In this document: positions 7,645 to 15,357 of the stretch, in pieces
Position numbering within the stretch: position 1 is the first letter of the stretch
How the letters are laid out: each line of letters begins with the position of its first letter
From: Paenibacillus sp. FSL H7-0737
GTDB lineage: Bacteria > Bacillota > Bacilli > Paenibacillales > Paenibacillaceae
Assembly (NCBI RefSeq): GCF_000758545.1
Contig: NZ_CP009279.1
Coordinates: 4,836,001-4,900,000, forward strand
Length of the DNA stretch: 64,000 nt
Reading direction: 5' to 3'
Program-made: the position numbers and the translations under genes
Notes under the pieces: model-generated
Told to the model about the DNA's origin: nothing
Database searches by the model: none
The model's input: the letters and a program-made list of their open reading frames with translations, nothing else

Positions 7645-9549
7645 TTAGGAAGACGAAGTTGTTTTGTAGTTATAAGCACTCAAAGCCATCATGGACTTGA
7701 TACGTGCACATAGCGCTTCTACAGTAAGACCTGTTTCCTGGCGCTGTTCTTTAATAGAGCCGTGCTCCACAAAGATGTCAGGTACACCCATCAGATGTAC
7801 ACGAGCATCATAAATGTCATTCTCTGCGTAGAATTCTAATACCGAGCTGCCGAGGCTTCCCGCTTGGCAAGCCTCTTCAATAACAACCATGTTGGTTCCA
7901 GCGTGAGCCAAATCAAGCAGCATGGAGTTGTCGAGTGGCTTCAGGAACCGCGCATTCACGACGCCTACCTGAATCCCTTCCCGCTTCAGTAAATCAGCGG
8001 CTTCTTCAGCCACTTGAACCATAGGTCCACAGGCTACAACAGCATAACCTTCGCCTGTACGCAGTCGTTCCCATGATCCGATTGGAATAGTACGCAGCTC
8101 AGGATCCATTGCTACACCTGTACCGTTAATACGCGGATAGCGATAAGCAATCGGACCGTCATTATATTCAAGCGCCGTCTTCATCATATGACGCAGCTCA
8201 TTTTCGTCTTTTGGCATCATCATCACCATATTCGGAATATGGCGCATAAAAGCAACATCGTACACACCCTGATGAGTCTCACCATCCGCACCTACAAACC
8301 CCGCGCGGTCAATGGCGAACATAACATTCGCGTTATGCCGGCAAATATCATGGACGATCTGATCATAGGCACGCTGCATGAAGGTAGAATACACCGCATA
8401 TACCGGCTTCATCCCTTCCATAGCCAAAGCTGCACAAAGCGTAGCCGCATGTTGCTCGGCAATCCCGACATCAATCATACGATCGGGAAATTCCTTAGCA
8501 AAAGGAAATAAACCCGAGCCTCCTGGCATCGCAGGTGTAACAGCAATCAGACGGGAATCTTCCCGACCCAGTTCGATCAGCGTCTCGCCAAATACTTCCG
8601 TGTACATTGGAGGACCCACAGCTTTAAGCGCCTGACCCGACTCAATTTTGTATGGTGAAATGGCATGTGATTTATAGAAATCGGTCTCAGCCGGTTTGTA
8701 GCCCTTACCTTTAGTTGTTAGTACATGTACCAACACAGGTCCAGCCACGTTATCTGCTTGGTGGAAGGTATCAATCATCTTCTCCAGATCATGTCCGTCT
8801 ACAGGACCGAGATACGTAAACCCGAGCTCTTCAAACAATACTCCAGGTACCATCATATATTTGAGACTATTCTTTAACTGTTCAGCAGTCTTCGCTAATC
8901 GTCCTCCGATGGCAGGAATCTTCTTAAGCAGCCCTTCGACCTCGTCTTTGGCACGCAAATAGTGGCGATCTGAACGTATTTTACTTAGATAATTATGCAT
9001 CGCCCCTACATTAGGAGCAATTGACATTTCATTATCGTTCAAAATAACCATCAGCTTACGCTTCTCATGGCCAATATGGTTAAGTGCTTCAAACGCCATT
9101 CCACCAGTAAGAGCACCGTCACCAATCACAGCAATAACCTTATTGTCTTCACCCTTGAGATCGCGAGCCATCGCCATCCCCATTGCTGCAGATAATGAGG
9201 TACTGCTATGTCCAGCTTCCCACACATCATGCTCACTTTCGGAGCGCTTAACGAAGCCGCACAAGCCCTGATATTTACGCAGGGTATCGAAGCGATCTTG
9301 ACGACCAGTCAGAATCTTGTGGACGTAAGCTTGGTGCCCTACGTCGTAAATCATTTTGTCACGAGGGCTGTTATAACAATAATGCAAAGCCAAAGTGAGC
9401 TCCACGACTCCCAGATTGGATCCGAGGTGCCCCCCAGTTTCTGTAAGCTTCTCAATCAGAAATCGACGAATTTCCTCCGCTAAGGTAGTTAATTCATCGA
9501 CTGACAATGATTTTAGTTGCTTAGGATCATTTATTTGTGGAAGCAGCAC
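7645..9549 (-). CDS. dxs: 1-deoxy-D-xylulose-5-phosphate synthase
   Basis: First enzyme of the MEP isoprenoid pathway; it joins pyruvate and glyceraldehyde 3-phosphate using thiamine diphosphate. The 634-residue protein has the N-terminal TPP domain with GDGALTGGMAFEALN and NDNEMSIAPNVG, a central transketolase-like domain with DVGIAEQHA and GADGETHQG, and a C-terminal transketolase domain. Length is normal (620-640). GTG start with GGGGA upstream. It follows ispA, so the cell makes the C5 unit and the farnesyl chain from one locus, as in Bacillus (yqiE). Confidence 0.97.
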   Translation of the reverse strand: MLLPQINDPKQLKSLSVDELTTLAEEIRRFLIEKLTETGGHLGSNLGVVELTLALHYCYNSPRDKMIYDVGHQAYVHKILTGRQDRFDTLRKYQGLCGFVKRSESEHDVWEAGHSSTSLSAAMGMAMARDLKGEDNKVIAVIGDGALTGGMAFEALNHIGHEKRKLMVILNDNEMSIAPNVGAMHNYLSKIRSDRHYLRAKDEVEGLLKKIPAIGGRLAKTAEQLKNSLKYMMVPGVLFEELGFTYLGPVDGHDLEKMIDTFHQADNVAGPVLVHVLTTKGKGYKPAETDFYKSHAISPYKIESGQALKAVGPPMYTEVFGETLIELGREDSRLIAVTPAMPGGSGLFPFAKEFPDRMIDVGIAEQHAATLCAALAMEGMKPVYAVYSTFMQRAYDQIVHDICRHNANVMFAIDRAGFVGADGETHQGVYDVAFMRHIPNMVMMMPKDENELRHMMKTALEYNDGPIAYRYPRINGTGVAMDPELRTIPIGSWERLRTGEGYAVVACGPMVQVAEEAADLLKREGIQVGVVNARFLKPLDNSMLLDLAHAGTNMVVIEEACQAGSLGSSVLEFYAENDIYDARVHLMGVPDIFVEHGSIKEQRQETGLTVEALCARIKSMMALSAYNYKTTSSS

Positions 9550-9594
9550 GTATAGTTCCCCGCTTTCCTAGATGTTGTAAATTATATAAAACCC

Positions 9595-9622
9595 ATTATA
9601 ACACAAACGAAACGGCTGTCGA
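9595..9622 (-). promoter_or_regulatory. possible sigma-A promoter of dxs
   Basis: On the minus strand TCGACA (9622-9617) and TATAAT (9600-9595) are separated by 16 bases. The -10 is perfect, the -35 has one mismatch, and the dxs GTG lies 45 bases downstream. The -35 falls in the loop/right arm of the 9608-9637 hairpin, which weakens the call. Confidence 0.35.
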
Positions 9623-9637
9623 AATACAGCCGTTTCG
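9608..9637 (-). terminator. hairpin between ispA and dxs
   Basis: CGAAACGGCTGT (9608-9619) pairs perfectly with ACAGCCGTTTCG (9626-9637). On the minus strand it is followed only by TTTGTGTTAT, so it is either a weak terminator after ispA or an RNA processing/stability hairpin. Confidence 0.55.
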
Positions 9638-9648
9638 AAAGTTCATAA

Positions 9649-10596
9649 TTAGTGATCACGTGCCATTAAGTAATCTGCAATTTCCAGCAGGCGCTGGCTG
9701 TCATGAAAACCACCGTTCAGAACAGCATTTCGGGCTGTTTCTGTAAGCTGCTTCACTTCTTCTCGCGATGCTTCGAGACCGATAAAATAAGGATAGGTTA
9801 CTTTATGCTGCTTAACATCACTGCCTGTTTTTTTGCCAAGTTTACCTTCGTCTCCAACCAAATCTAGAATGTCATCTTGGATTTGAAAAGCGAGTCCAAT
9901 GGCTGTTCCAAATTTATGCAAAGCCTCAAGCTGCTGCTCGTTAGCACCTGCAATACGACCGCCAGCTAGTAGCGAAAAGATAATCAAATCTCCTGTCTTA
10001 TGCAGATGAATGTACTTTAGCTGTGCAAGATCGGTTAGACCCTGCTCGCCTTCCATATCTGCAATCTGACCGCCAACCATACCACGAGGGCCTGCCATTT
10101 CCGCCAAATCCTCCACGATGGATAGTACACTTTCCGCAGGGACGCCAAATTTACGTGAGGCTTGTACCACACTGTAGAAAGCATGGGTCAGAAGGGCATC
10201 ACCCGCAAGAATAGCGGTCGCTTCGCCAAAGACTTTATGATTCGTCAGCTTCCCGCGCCGATAATCATCATTATCCATGGCAGGCAAATCATCATGAACT
10301 AACGAGTAGGTATGTACCATCTCTATAGCAGCAGCGACAGGCAGGGCAGCCTCTCGATTTCCTCCTAGTGCTTCACATGCGATAATCACCAGCAGTGGCC
10401 GGAGGCGTTTGCCCCCAGCCATAAGTGAATACTTCATGGCTTGCTGCAAATTCTCTGGAACCATCCATTGTGTGGGGAGAATAACCTCTAGTTCATGTGA
10501 GACTAGATCGCTTAAGGACGCGATGTAATCCTCCAGTGGCTGACGCACTGTTTCTCCTTCAGAGCTTCTCTCAAGCTCATGCTCAAAGCGAGTCAT
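9649..10596 (-). CDS. ispA: farnesyl diphosphate synthase (polyprenyl synthetase)
   Basis: Condenses isopentenyl diphosphate with dimethylallyl and geranyl diphosphate to farnesyl diphosphate. The 315-residue protein has GGKRLRP, the first Asp-rich motif HDDLPAMDNDD and the second QIQDDILD, which bind the Mg-diphosphates. Length fits short-chain synthases (about 295-320). The ATG at 10596 (MTRFEHE) is chosen because AAGGGG lies six bases upstream; this start overlaps the end of xseB by 14 bases, suggesting translational coupling. Order xseA-xseB-ispA-dxs matches B. subtilis. Confidence 0.95.
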   Translation of the reverse strand: MTRFEHELERSSEGETVRQPLEDYIASLSDLVSHELEVILPTQWMVPENLQQAMKYSLMAGGKRLRPLLVIIACEALGGNREAALPVAAAIEMVHTYSLVHDDLPAMDNDDYRRGKLTNHKVFGEATAILAGDALLTHAFYSVVQASRKFGVPAESVLSIVEDLAEMAGPRGMVGGQIADMEGEQGLTDLAQLKYIHLHKTGDLIIFSLLAGGRIAGANEQQLEALHKFGTAIGLAFQIQDDILDLVGDEGKLGKKTGSDVKQHKVTYPYFIGLEASREEVKQLTETARNAVLNGGFHDSQRLLEIADYLMARDH

Positions 10597-10840
10597 CGGC
10601 GTCCCCTTCCAGACGTGCACCAAACGGCTTCTTACGCAGTTCTCCGTCCTCTAGGGTAATCATTTCGATCTTACGCTCTACCTGCTCAAGCTTGCTGCCG
10701 CAAAGCTGAGATAACTTCATACCTTGCTGAAATAAATCGATGGCCTTCTCCAGGGGAACGTCGCCGTGTTCAAGCTCACGTACGATTTCCTCCAGCCGGT
10801 CCATGGCGCCTTCAAAATCAAGTTCCGCTTCCTTCGTCAT
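10583..10840 (-). CDS. xseB: exodeoxyribonuclease VII small subunit
   Basis: Small subunit of exonuclease VII, which degrades single-stranded DNA with XseA. The 85-residue helical protein carries the family pattern FEGAMDRLEEIVRELEHGDVPLEKAIDLFQQGM and a second helix with CGSKLEQVERKIEM. The start at 10840 (MTKEAE) is preferred over 10852, because the upstream ATG directly abuts AGGAGG. The gene overlaps both xseA (end at 10818) and ispA, so the three are coupled. Confidence 0.93.
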   Translation of the reverse strand: MTKEAELDFEGAMDRLEEIVRELEHGDVPLEKAIDLFQQGMKLSQLCGSKLEQVERKIEMITLEDGELRKKPFGARLEGDADDSL

Positions 10841-12197
10841 CGTCTTTGCCATCCTCCTTCATTCCCCATACCTGGCAGTTCAGCTGTCCGTCATTCATCT
10901 TTATCACTACAAGATCGCCAAGCTGTACTTCGGTCAGCGATTTGATTAAATGTTCTTCTGCTTCGTCATAGACTAAGCTGTAGCCTCTCGACATAACTTT
11001 AAGAGGGCTCAGTGCATCCAGATGACGAATCTCCGCTACATAGCGAGCTCGCTTCTCCTGCAGGCGGGCCTGCATAGCACCCATCAGCTCACGGCGCATG
11101 CTTTCGGTGCGCTGACGCGCAGCGGCAACACTGCCGTGCGGATGGAACCGCTGCAGACTATGATGCAGCACAGCTTTGCGCTCGCGGGAACGGCTGAGCC
11201 GTGCATCCGCTGAGCGCTGGAGCCGCTCACGCAGCTGATCCAGCCGCTGCGTGTGCTGCATCAGCGAGCGGCGCGGGCCTGCCAGCGCCAGCGAGCGTTC
11301 CAGCCCCGCGTGACGCTCGCGTCCGCGCTGGGCGCGTCTTTGCAGCGCTTGGCGCAGCCGCTGCTGCTGCTGGCGTAGCTGCGCAGCTAGCTCGCCGGCG
11401 TGTGGCACGGCCAGCTCCGCGGCCGCTGTGGGCGTAGCCGCGCGGAGGTCGGCGGCGAAATCGGCAATCGTGAAATCGGTCTCGTGGCCAACGGCCGAGA
11501 TGACCGGAATCCTTGATGCCGATATCGCTCGCGCGACTTCCTCCTCGTTAAACGCCCACAGCTCCTCGAGCGAACCGCCGCCGCGGCCGACGATAAGCAC
11601 GTCGGCCTCCCCCATCCGGTTCAGCGCTCCAATCGCCTTCACGATCGATGGCGCGGCGCCTTTGCCTTGCACCAGTACGGGATAGATTACAATAGCCACC
11701 TGCGGGAACCGCCGCTGGAGAGTAATCACGATATCCCGCACAGCTGCACCTGTTGGCGAAGTAATCACGCCAATGCACTTTGGAAAGCGAGGCAAAGGGC
11801 GTTTACGCGCTTCTGCAAACAGCCCCTCTTGCTCAAGCTTGCTCTTCAGCTGCTCATAGGCTAAATATAGACTACCAATTCCATCTGGCTGCATGTGTGT
11901 GGCATAGAACTGGTATTGCCCGTCCCGTTCATATACGGTCACATTACCTCTAGCAATTACCCGAGCACCTTCCTTCGGAATAAAGGGCAGGCGCTGGTTA
12001 TGAGAAGCAAACATAATCGCCTTGATCCGACTGCTCTCATCCTTTAGCGTGAAATACATATGACCGCTACCATGATGCGTAAAGTTGGAAATCTCTCCGC
12101 GAATCCATACATCCGAAAGTAAATTATCCGAGTCTAGCTTCATGCGGATGTAACGGTTGAGTTCTTTTATCGAATAGACCTGCCGCTCTGCCGCCAT
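10818..12197 (-). CDS. xseA: exodeoxyribonuclease VII large subunit
   Basis: Catalytic subunit of exonuclease VII. The 459-residue protein starts with the OB-fold domain (about 5-105: VYSIKELNRYIR, VWIRGEISN, HMYFTLKD), followed by the catalytic domain with GVITSPTGAAVRDI and VGRGGGSLEELWAFNEE, SAVGHETDFTIADFAADLRA, and a long Arg/Gln/Ala-rich coiled coil (about 265-400). A short C-terminal part (SRGYSLVYDE) ends the protein. Length is normal. Bases of about 11050-11560, covering the end of the catalytic domain and the coiled coil, are far richer in G+C than the flanks and create open but noncoding frames on the other strand. Confidence 0.96.
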   Translation of the reverse strand: MAAERQVYSIKELNRYIRMKLDSDNLLSDVWIRGEISNFTHHGSGHMYFTLKDESSRIKAIMFASHNQRLPFIPKEGARVIARGNVTVYERDGQYQFYATHMQPDGIGSLYLAYEQLKSKLEQEGLFAEARKRPLPRFPKCIGVITSPTGAAVRDIVITLQRRFPQVAIVIYPVLVQGKGAAPSIVKAIGALNRMGEADVLIVGRGGGSLEELWAFNEEEVARAISASRIPVISAVGHETDFTIADFAADLRAATPTAAAELAVPHAGELAAQLRQQQQRLRQALQRRAQRGRERHAGLERSLALAGPRRSLMQHTQRLDQLRERLQRSADARLSRSRERKAVLHHSLQRFHPHGSVAAARQRTESMRRELMGAMQARLQEKRARYVAEIRHLDALSPLKVMSRGYSLVYDEAEEHLIKSLTEVQLGDLVVIKMNDGQLNCQVWGMKEDGKDDDEGSGT

Positions 12198-12209
12198 GAA
12201 TTCCTACCC

Positions 12210-13067
12210 CTATTCCAAGCCGTGACGGCGTTTAGCCGCAATCAGCGTATTGCTCATCAGCATTGTAATCGTCATCGGTCCAACCCCACCCGGAACAGGT
12301 GTGATGTATCCGGCAACTTCTTTTGCACTATCATAATCAACGTCACCCGCAAGCTTACCGTTATCCAAACGGTTCATACCCACATCAATGACAACAGCAC
12401 CCGGTTTCACGTACGAAGCGTCAATGAAATTCGCGCGTCCGATCGCAACAACCAGAATATCTGCTTGACGGCTAATTTCTTGCATATTAGCTGTACGGGA
12501 ATGGCACATCGTCACAGTAGCATTCTCACGTTGCAATAACAAAGACACTGGCTTACCTACAATATTACTGCGGCCAATGACCACAGCATGTTTACCAGCC
12601 ATTCCTGTTCCTGTACGTTTGATTAGTTCAATTACACCTGCAGGTGTACAAGGAAGCAGACTGTCAGCACCAATCACTAGGTTACCTACATTTACAGGGT
12701 GGAAGCCGTCAACGTCTTTCTCCACGGAGATCGCATCAATAACAGCTTTTTCCTCAATATGCTTAGGCAATGGAAGTTGAACTAGAATCCCATCAATATC
12801 ATCGCGTCCATTAAGCTGCGCTACGAGAGCCAGCAATTCTTCTTGAGTAGTAGACTCATCCAGTTTATGCACTTCCGAATGGAAACCAAGGCTGATACAA
12901 GATTTTTCCTTGTTGCGAACATAAACTTGTGATCCTGGATCTTCACCTACTAGAATTACTGCCAGACCGGGCTTCACGCCACGTTTCGCCAGTTCAGCAA
13001 CCTCCTGGGCAATACCAATACGAATTTCCTCAGATACTTGTTTACCACTGATGATTGCTGCTGTCAT
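12210..13067 (-). CDS. folD: bifunctional methylenetetrahydrofolate dehydrogenase/cyclohydrolase
   Basis: Interconverts 5,10-methylene-, methenyl- and 10-formyl-tetrahydrofolate with NADP. The 285-residue protein has the substrate site YVRNKEKSC, the motif DGILVQLPLPKHI, the NADP-binding GRSNIVGKPVSLLL and the C-terminal PVPGGVGPMTITML. Length fits FolD (about 280-290). The ATG at 13067 has GGGGAGAG upstream and starts the conserved MTAAIISGK; the frame is open further up to 13106 without a RBS. It lies between nusB and xseA as in B. subtilis, 12 bases before xseA. Confidence 0.97.
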   Translation of the reverse strand: MTAAIISGKQVSEEIRIGIAQEVAELAKRGVKPGLAVILVGEDPGSQVYVRNKEKSCISLGFHSEVHKLDESTTQEELLALVAQLNGRDDIDGILVQLPLPKHIEEKAVIDAISVEKDVDGFHPVNVGNLVIGADSLLPCTPAGVIELIKRTGTGMAGKHAVVIGRSNIVGKPVSLLLQRENATVTMCHSRTANMQEISRQADILVVAIGRANFIDASYVKPGAVVIDVGMNRLDNGKLAGDVDYDSAKEVAGYITPVPGGVGPMTITMLMSNTLIAAKRRHGLE

Positions 13068-13106
13068 GATAGTCTCTCCCCTTTTATATACTTTACTATT
13101 GTACAA

Positions 13107-13152
13107 GCATAAACGCCTTCGGCGTCCTTATGTGGACGGTAAGCGTTTATGC
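13107..13152. other. nested hairpin in nusB-folD gap
   Basis: A perfect 10-bp outer arm (GCATAAACGC 13107-13116 / GCGTTTATGC 13143-13152) encloses a second arm CGTCC/GGACG. On the minus strand no T-run follows; instead TACAAT, a good -10 element, comes right after. It may be a leader/operator structure of folD or a weak terminator for nusB. Confidence 0.45.
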
Positions 13153-13212
13153 GAGAAATATAAAACATAAAGAATAGGTGAATAACTTATACTTGCTTAT
13201 ATTTTTTTAAAA

Positions 13213-13665
13213 TTAAGAATGGTCAGCTTTAATTGTATCTATCTCCTGGATCATCTTACCAAGCACACCGTTTACAAACTTACCGGAATCATCCGTTCCA
13301 AAATGCTTGGCCAAATCTATAGCCTCATTCACAGCAACCTTAGCCGGAACATCATTCGCGAACACCATTTCATACGCCGCAAGACGTAAAATTTGACGAT
13401 CCACACGTGACAGACGGCTCATTTGCCAGCCTTTCAAGTAATGCTCAAGCATATCGTCAATTGCAACCTTGTGCTCCCACACACCGTTTACATGCTCCAC
13501 CACATAGTGCTTAAGCTGAATTTCGTCCGTAATTACACGCTCTGTTTCATTCTCCTCTGAAGCTTCCTCCAGCAGCATTTCCACAGCTTCCGCGCTCTCT
13601 ACATCGTTCATTTCCATCTGATACAGGCTTTGGACAATAATCTCTCTCGCTATACGTCTTTTCAT
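13213..13665 (-). CDS. nusB: transcription antitermination factor NusB
   Basis: RNA-binding helical protein that with NusE binds boxA and supports rRNA antitermination. The 150-residue protein shows the family features: N-terminal RRIAREIIVQSLYQME, the central VWEHKVAIDDMLEHYLKGWQMSRLSRVDRQILRLAAYEM, and C-terminal AVNEAIDLAKHFGTDDSGKFVNGVLGK. Full length with a small acidic insert near residues 25-45. Start at ATG with TAGGAGG. Position between the Asp23 group and folD equals B. subtilis yqhZ. Confidence 0.96.
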   Translation of the reverse strand: MKRRIAREIIVQSLYQMEMNDVESAEAVEMLLEEASEENETERVITDEIQLKHYVVEHVNGVWEHKVAIDDMLEHYLKGWQMSRLSRVDRQILRLAAYEMVFANDVPAKVAVNEAIDLAKHFGTDDSGKFVNGVLGKMIQEIDTIKADHS

Positions 13666-13877
13666 GTGTTCCTCCTAAAATCTTATATCGCATTAACATC
13701 TTTACTCAAACTTCTATAACGTCGGGCAACCATAAATATAACTTCACACCTCAAGTGTGATAATAATTCAGACTTTAATGACATCGCCTATAATTATTTT
13801 AAGCCCAAATCCTTCGAATTCTATCCCTAATCCTTAGAGGATTATTGTCCGATGTCCATTAAAGATATCTTTCACAA

Positions 13878-13964
13878 TTAAAAAAACCGCAAAGTCTTTC
13901 TTCCAGGGGCATTGGACAACACAAACTTACGGCTTCCTGCTCCGGGAAAAAGACTATCGCGGTT
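13878..13964 (-). terminator. structured 3' end of the Asp23-AmaP-DUF2273 transcript
   Basis: On the minus strand AACCGC + AGTCTTT near 13964-13948 pair with AAAGACT + GCGGTT at 13899-13885, enclosing about 50 bases with further pairing, and T7 follows. It is larger than a simple terminator hairpin and overlaps the DUF2273 stop codon. Confidence 0.6.
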
Positions 13965-14197
13965 CACTTGAAGGGACGCCAGCGTCCGGATAGACGCGTA
14001 ATCAGCTCCTGCCACTGAAACAGGGGAGCCTCTGCGTTATCCTTTCTTTTGCCGAACGTATATCCGATGAACACTACCAGTGCAAAGAACAACATATCCC
14101 AAAAACCGCAAATTAAATATATCAAACCTAGACCAATGCCGAAAGTCACTCCGGCGATTCTACCCCCGTGACTTTCCCATACTTCTTTCCAAGACAT
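13964..14197 (-). CDS. DUF2273 small integral membrane protein
   Basis: A 77-residue protein with a short N-terminal amphipathic piece, GGRIAGVTFGIGLGLIYLICGF and FWDMLFFALVVFIGYTFGKR, i.e. two membrane segments (about 12-31 and 33-50), and a basic tail. This is the layout of DUF2273 proteins that accompany AmaP and Asp23 in Firmicutes. It probably takes part in the membrane-bound Asp23 complex linked to envelope stress, but no direct activity is known. ATG start with GAGGTGAA. It is 15 bases after amaP and closes the operon. Confidence 0.85.
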   Translation of the reverse strand: MSWKEVWESHGGRIAGVTFGIGLGLIYLICGFWDMLFFALVVFIGYTFGKRKDNAEAPLFQWQELITRLSGRWRPFK

Positions 14198-14212
14198 AAG
14201 GGAAATTCACCT

Positions 14213-14761
14213 CTATTCCACTCGACTTTTGAAGCTTGGAGACTGCGTGAGGTTAGCAATGTATACAGACACATCAGCAACCGGAATACCGGTTGTCTCC
14301 TGCACAAAATCATGCACCTGACGTTGCACTTCTGTGGTTAGTAGCGGCAATGAATGTTCACCATCCACTACTGCGCGAATTGTAATTTCAAGGCCCGCCT
14401 GAGAAACGCGAATACGCGATTTGAGATCTCTGATTCCCTTCACTTTACCGGCAGCCTTCAGACTCAGATTCTCAATGGTCTCCACTGAAATCTGAATATC
14501 CCCATACTCTGTACGCTGATCAACAGAAGGTAAAGAAGCGCGATCACGACGCAAAGAGATATAGAAAAATCGGATGCTCAGAAGGAACAAGACAACTGCT
14601 ACTACAATTGCAGTAATATAAGCTGCTGGTCCATTCTCAATCTCCAAAGTTTTAGGAATAGCACCGCTCAAGAGGAGGATGGCAATAACAGATAATATTC
14701 CGATACTTAAGCTGTAGACAAACAGCAAAAGTCTGTCCAAAATTTTTGCCACGAGTCTCAT
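14213..14761 (-). CDS. amaP: alkaline shock response membrane anchor AmaP
   Basis: A 182-residue membrane protein that anchors Asp23 to the membrane in Staphylococcus. Two membrane segments lie at about 8-32 (LLLFVYSLSIGILSVIAILL) and 47-68 (YITAIVVAVVLFLLSIRFFYI). The C-terminal half (about 80-180) is itself an Asp23-like domain, with ISVETIENLSLKAAGKVKGI and VDGEHSLPLLTTEVQRQV. Start at ATG with AAGGAGG. It lies between asp23 and the DUF2273 gene and is probably co-transcribed with both. Confidence 0.88.
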   Translation of the reverse strand: MRLVAKILDRLLLFVYSLSIGILSVIAILLLSGAIPKTLEIENGPAAYITAIVVAVVLFLLSIRFFYISLRRDRASLPSVDQRTEYGDIQISVETIENLSLKAAGKVKGIRDLKSRIRVSQAGLEITIRAVVDGEHSLPLLTTEVQRQVHDFVQETTGIPVADVSVYIANLTQSPSFKSRVE

Positions 14762-14779
14762 AACCTCCTTAAATTAGAG

Positions 14780-14809
14780 TAAACCCTCGACTTTACTGTC
14801 GGGGGTTTA
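14780..14809 (-). other. hairpin between asp23 and amaP
   Basis: TAAACCC + CGAC pairs with GTCG + GGGTTTA around a short loop. On the minus strand it is followed by a weak T-containing stretch (TTTACTC), so it may reduce read-through from asp23 into amaP and stabilise the asp23 message. Confidence 0.5.
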
Positions 14810-14826
14810 TGGAAGAACGACGACTG

Positions 14827-15243
14827 TTATTTCACGCGAAGAACCGTTTCAGCTTCCTCGTTCTTGTCTACAGTGTTGTTGTTCTTGAATTGTACATCAT
14901 GAATATGCACATTCACTTCCACAACAGTCAGACCAGTCATAGTCTCGATGGAACGCTTAACATTACGCTGAATTTCAGCAGCCACTTCAGGAAGACGGTT
15001 ACCATATTCAATGATTACAGAAACATCCACTGCAGCTTCGCGTTGTCCAACCTCTACTTTAACTCCTTTAGACAAGTTCTTACGTCCGAGAAGCTCAACA
15101 ATACCACCGGCGAAACCACCGCTCATGCCAGCTACACCTTTAACCTCAACGGTCGCTAAACCTGCGATCACCTCGATCACTTCAGGAGCAATCTGGATCT
15201 CACCGATTTCTGTCCGTTCGTATTCTGTCGGCAATGTACTCAT
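14827..15243 (-). CDS. Asp23/Gls24 family envelope stress response protein
   Basis: A 138-residue soluble protein of the Asp23 family (YqhY in B. subtilis, found next to accBC in many Firmicutes). Conserved pieces are GEIQIAPEVIEVIAGLATVEVKGVAGM, GVKVEVGQREAAVDVSVIIEYG and IQRNVKRSIETMTGLTVVEVNVHI. It forms filament-like assemblies at the membrane via AmaP and has been linked to cell wall and fatty acid balance. The ATG at 15243 has AAAGGTG upstream; the frame is open to 15267 but without a RBS. It has its own promoter in the gap after accC. Confidence 0.92.
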   Translation of the reverse strand: MSTLPTEYERTEIGEIQIAPEVIEVIAGLATVEVKGVAGMSGGFAGGIVELLGRKNLSKGVKVEVGQREAAVDVSVIIEYGNRLPEVAAEIQRNVKRSIETMTGLTVVEVNVHIHDVQFKNNNTVDKNEEAETVLRVK

Positions 15244-15312
15244 TTTAGACTTCACACCTTTCAACAAAGATTCTCATAAATTCAAGCGTAAAGCACGTCT
15301 CTTATTAAACAT

Positions 15313-15341
15313 ACTATATCATTTGACGAACTTTATGACAA
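15313..15341 (-). promoter_or_regulatory. sigma-A-type promoter of the asp23 operon
   Basis: On the minus strand TTGTCA (15341-15336), a 17-base spacer, and TATAGT (15318-15313). One mismatch in each hexamer and ideal spacing; it lies in the 114-base gap between accC and asp23, 70 bases upstream of the start codon. Confidence 0.55.
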
Positions 15342-15357
15342 ACAAAGCGAAGTCGTC

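Noticed and set aside
9617..9623. 0A box before dxs
   Set aside because: A TTCGACA core occurs on the minus strand inside a hairpin loop, but it is single and there is no reason to expect Spo0A control of dxs here.
11201..11685. Ala/Arg/Pro-rich open frames opposite xseA
   Set aside because: They are a by-product of the GC-rich segment of xseA; composition is low complexity and no RBS fits.
13741..13770. Short palindrome TCACACTTGAGGTGTGA before nusB as an operator
   Set aside because: A single 6-bp inverted repeat with no known consensus and no second copy; could be chance.
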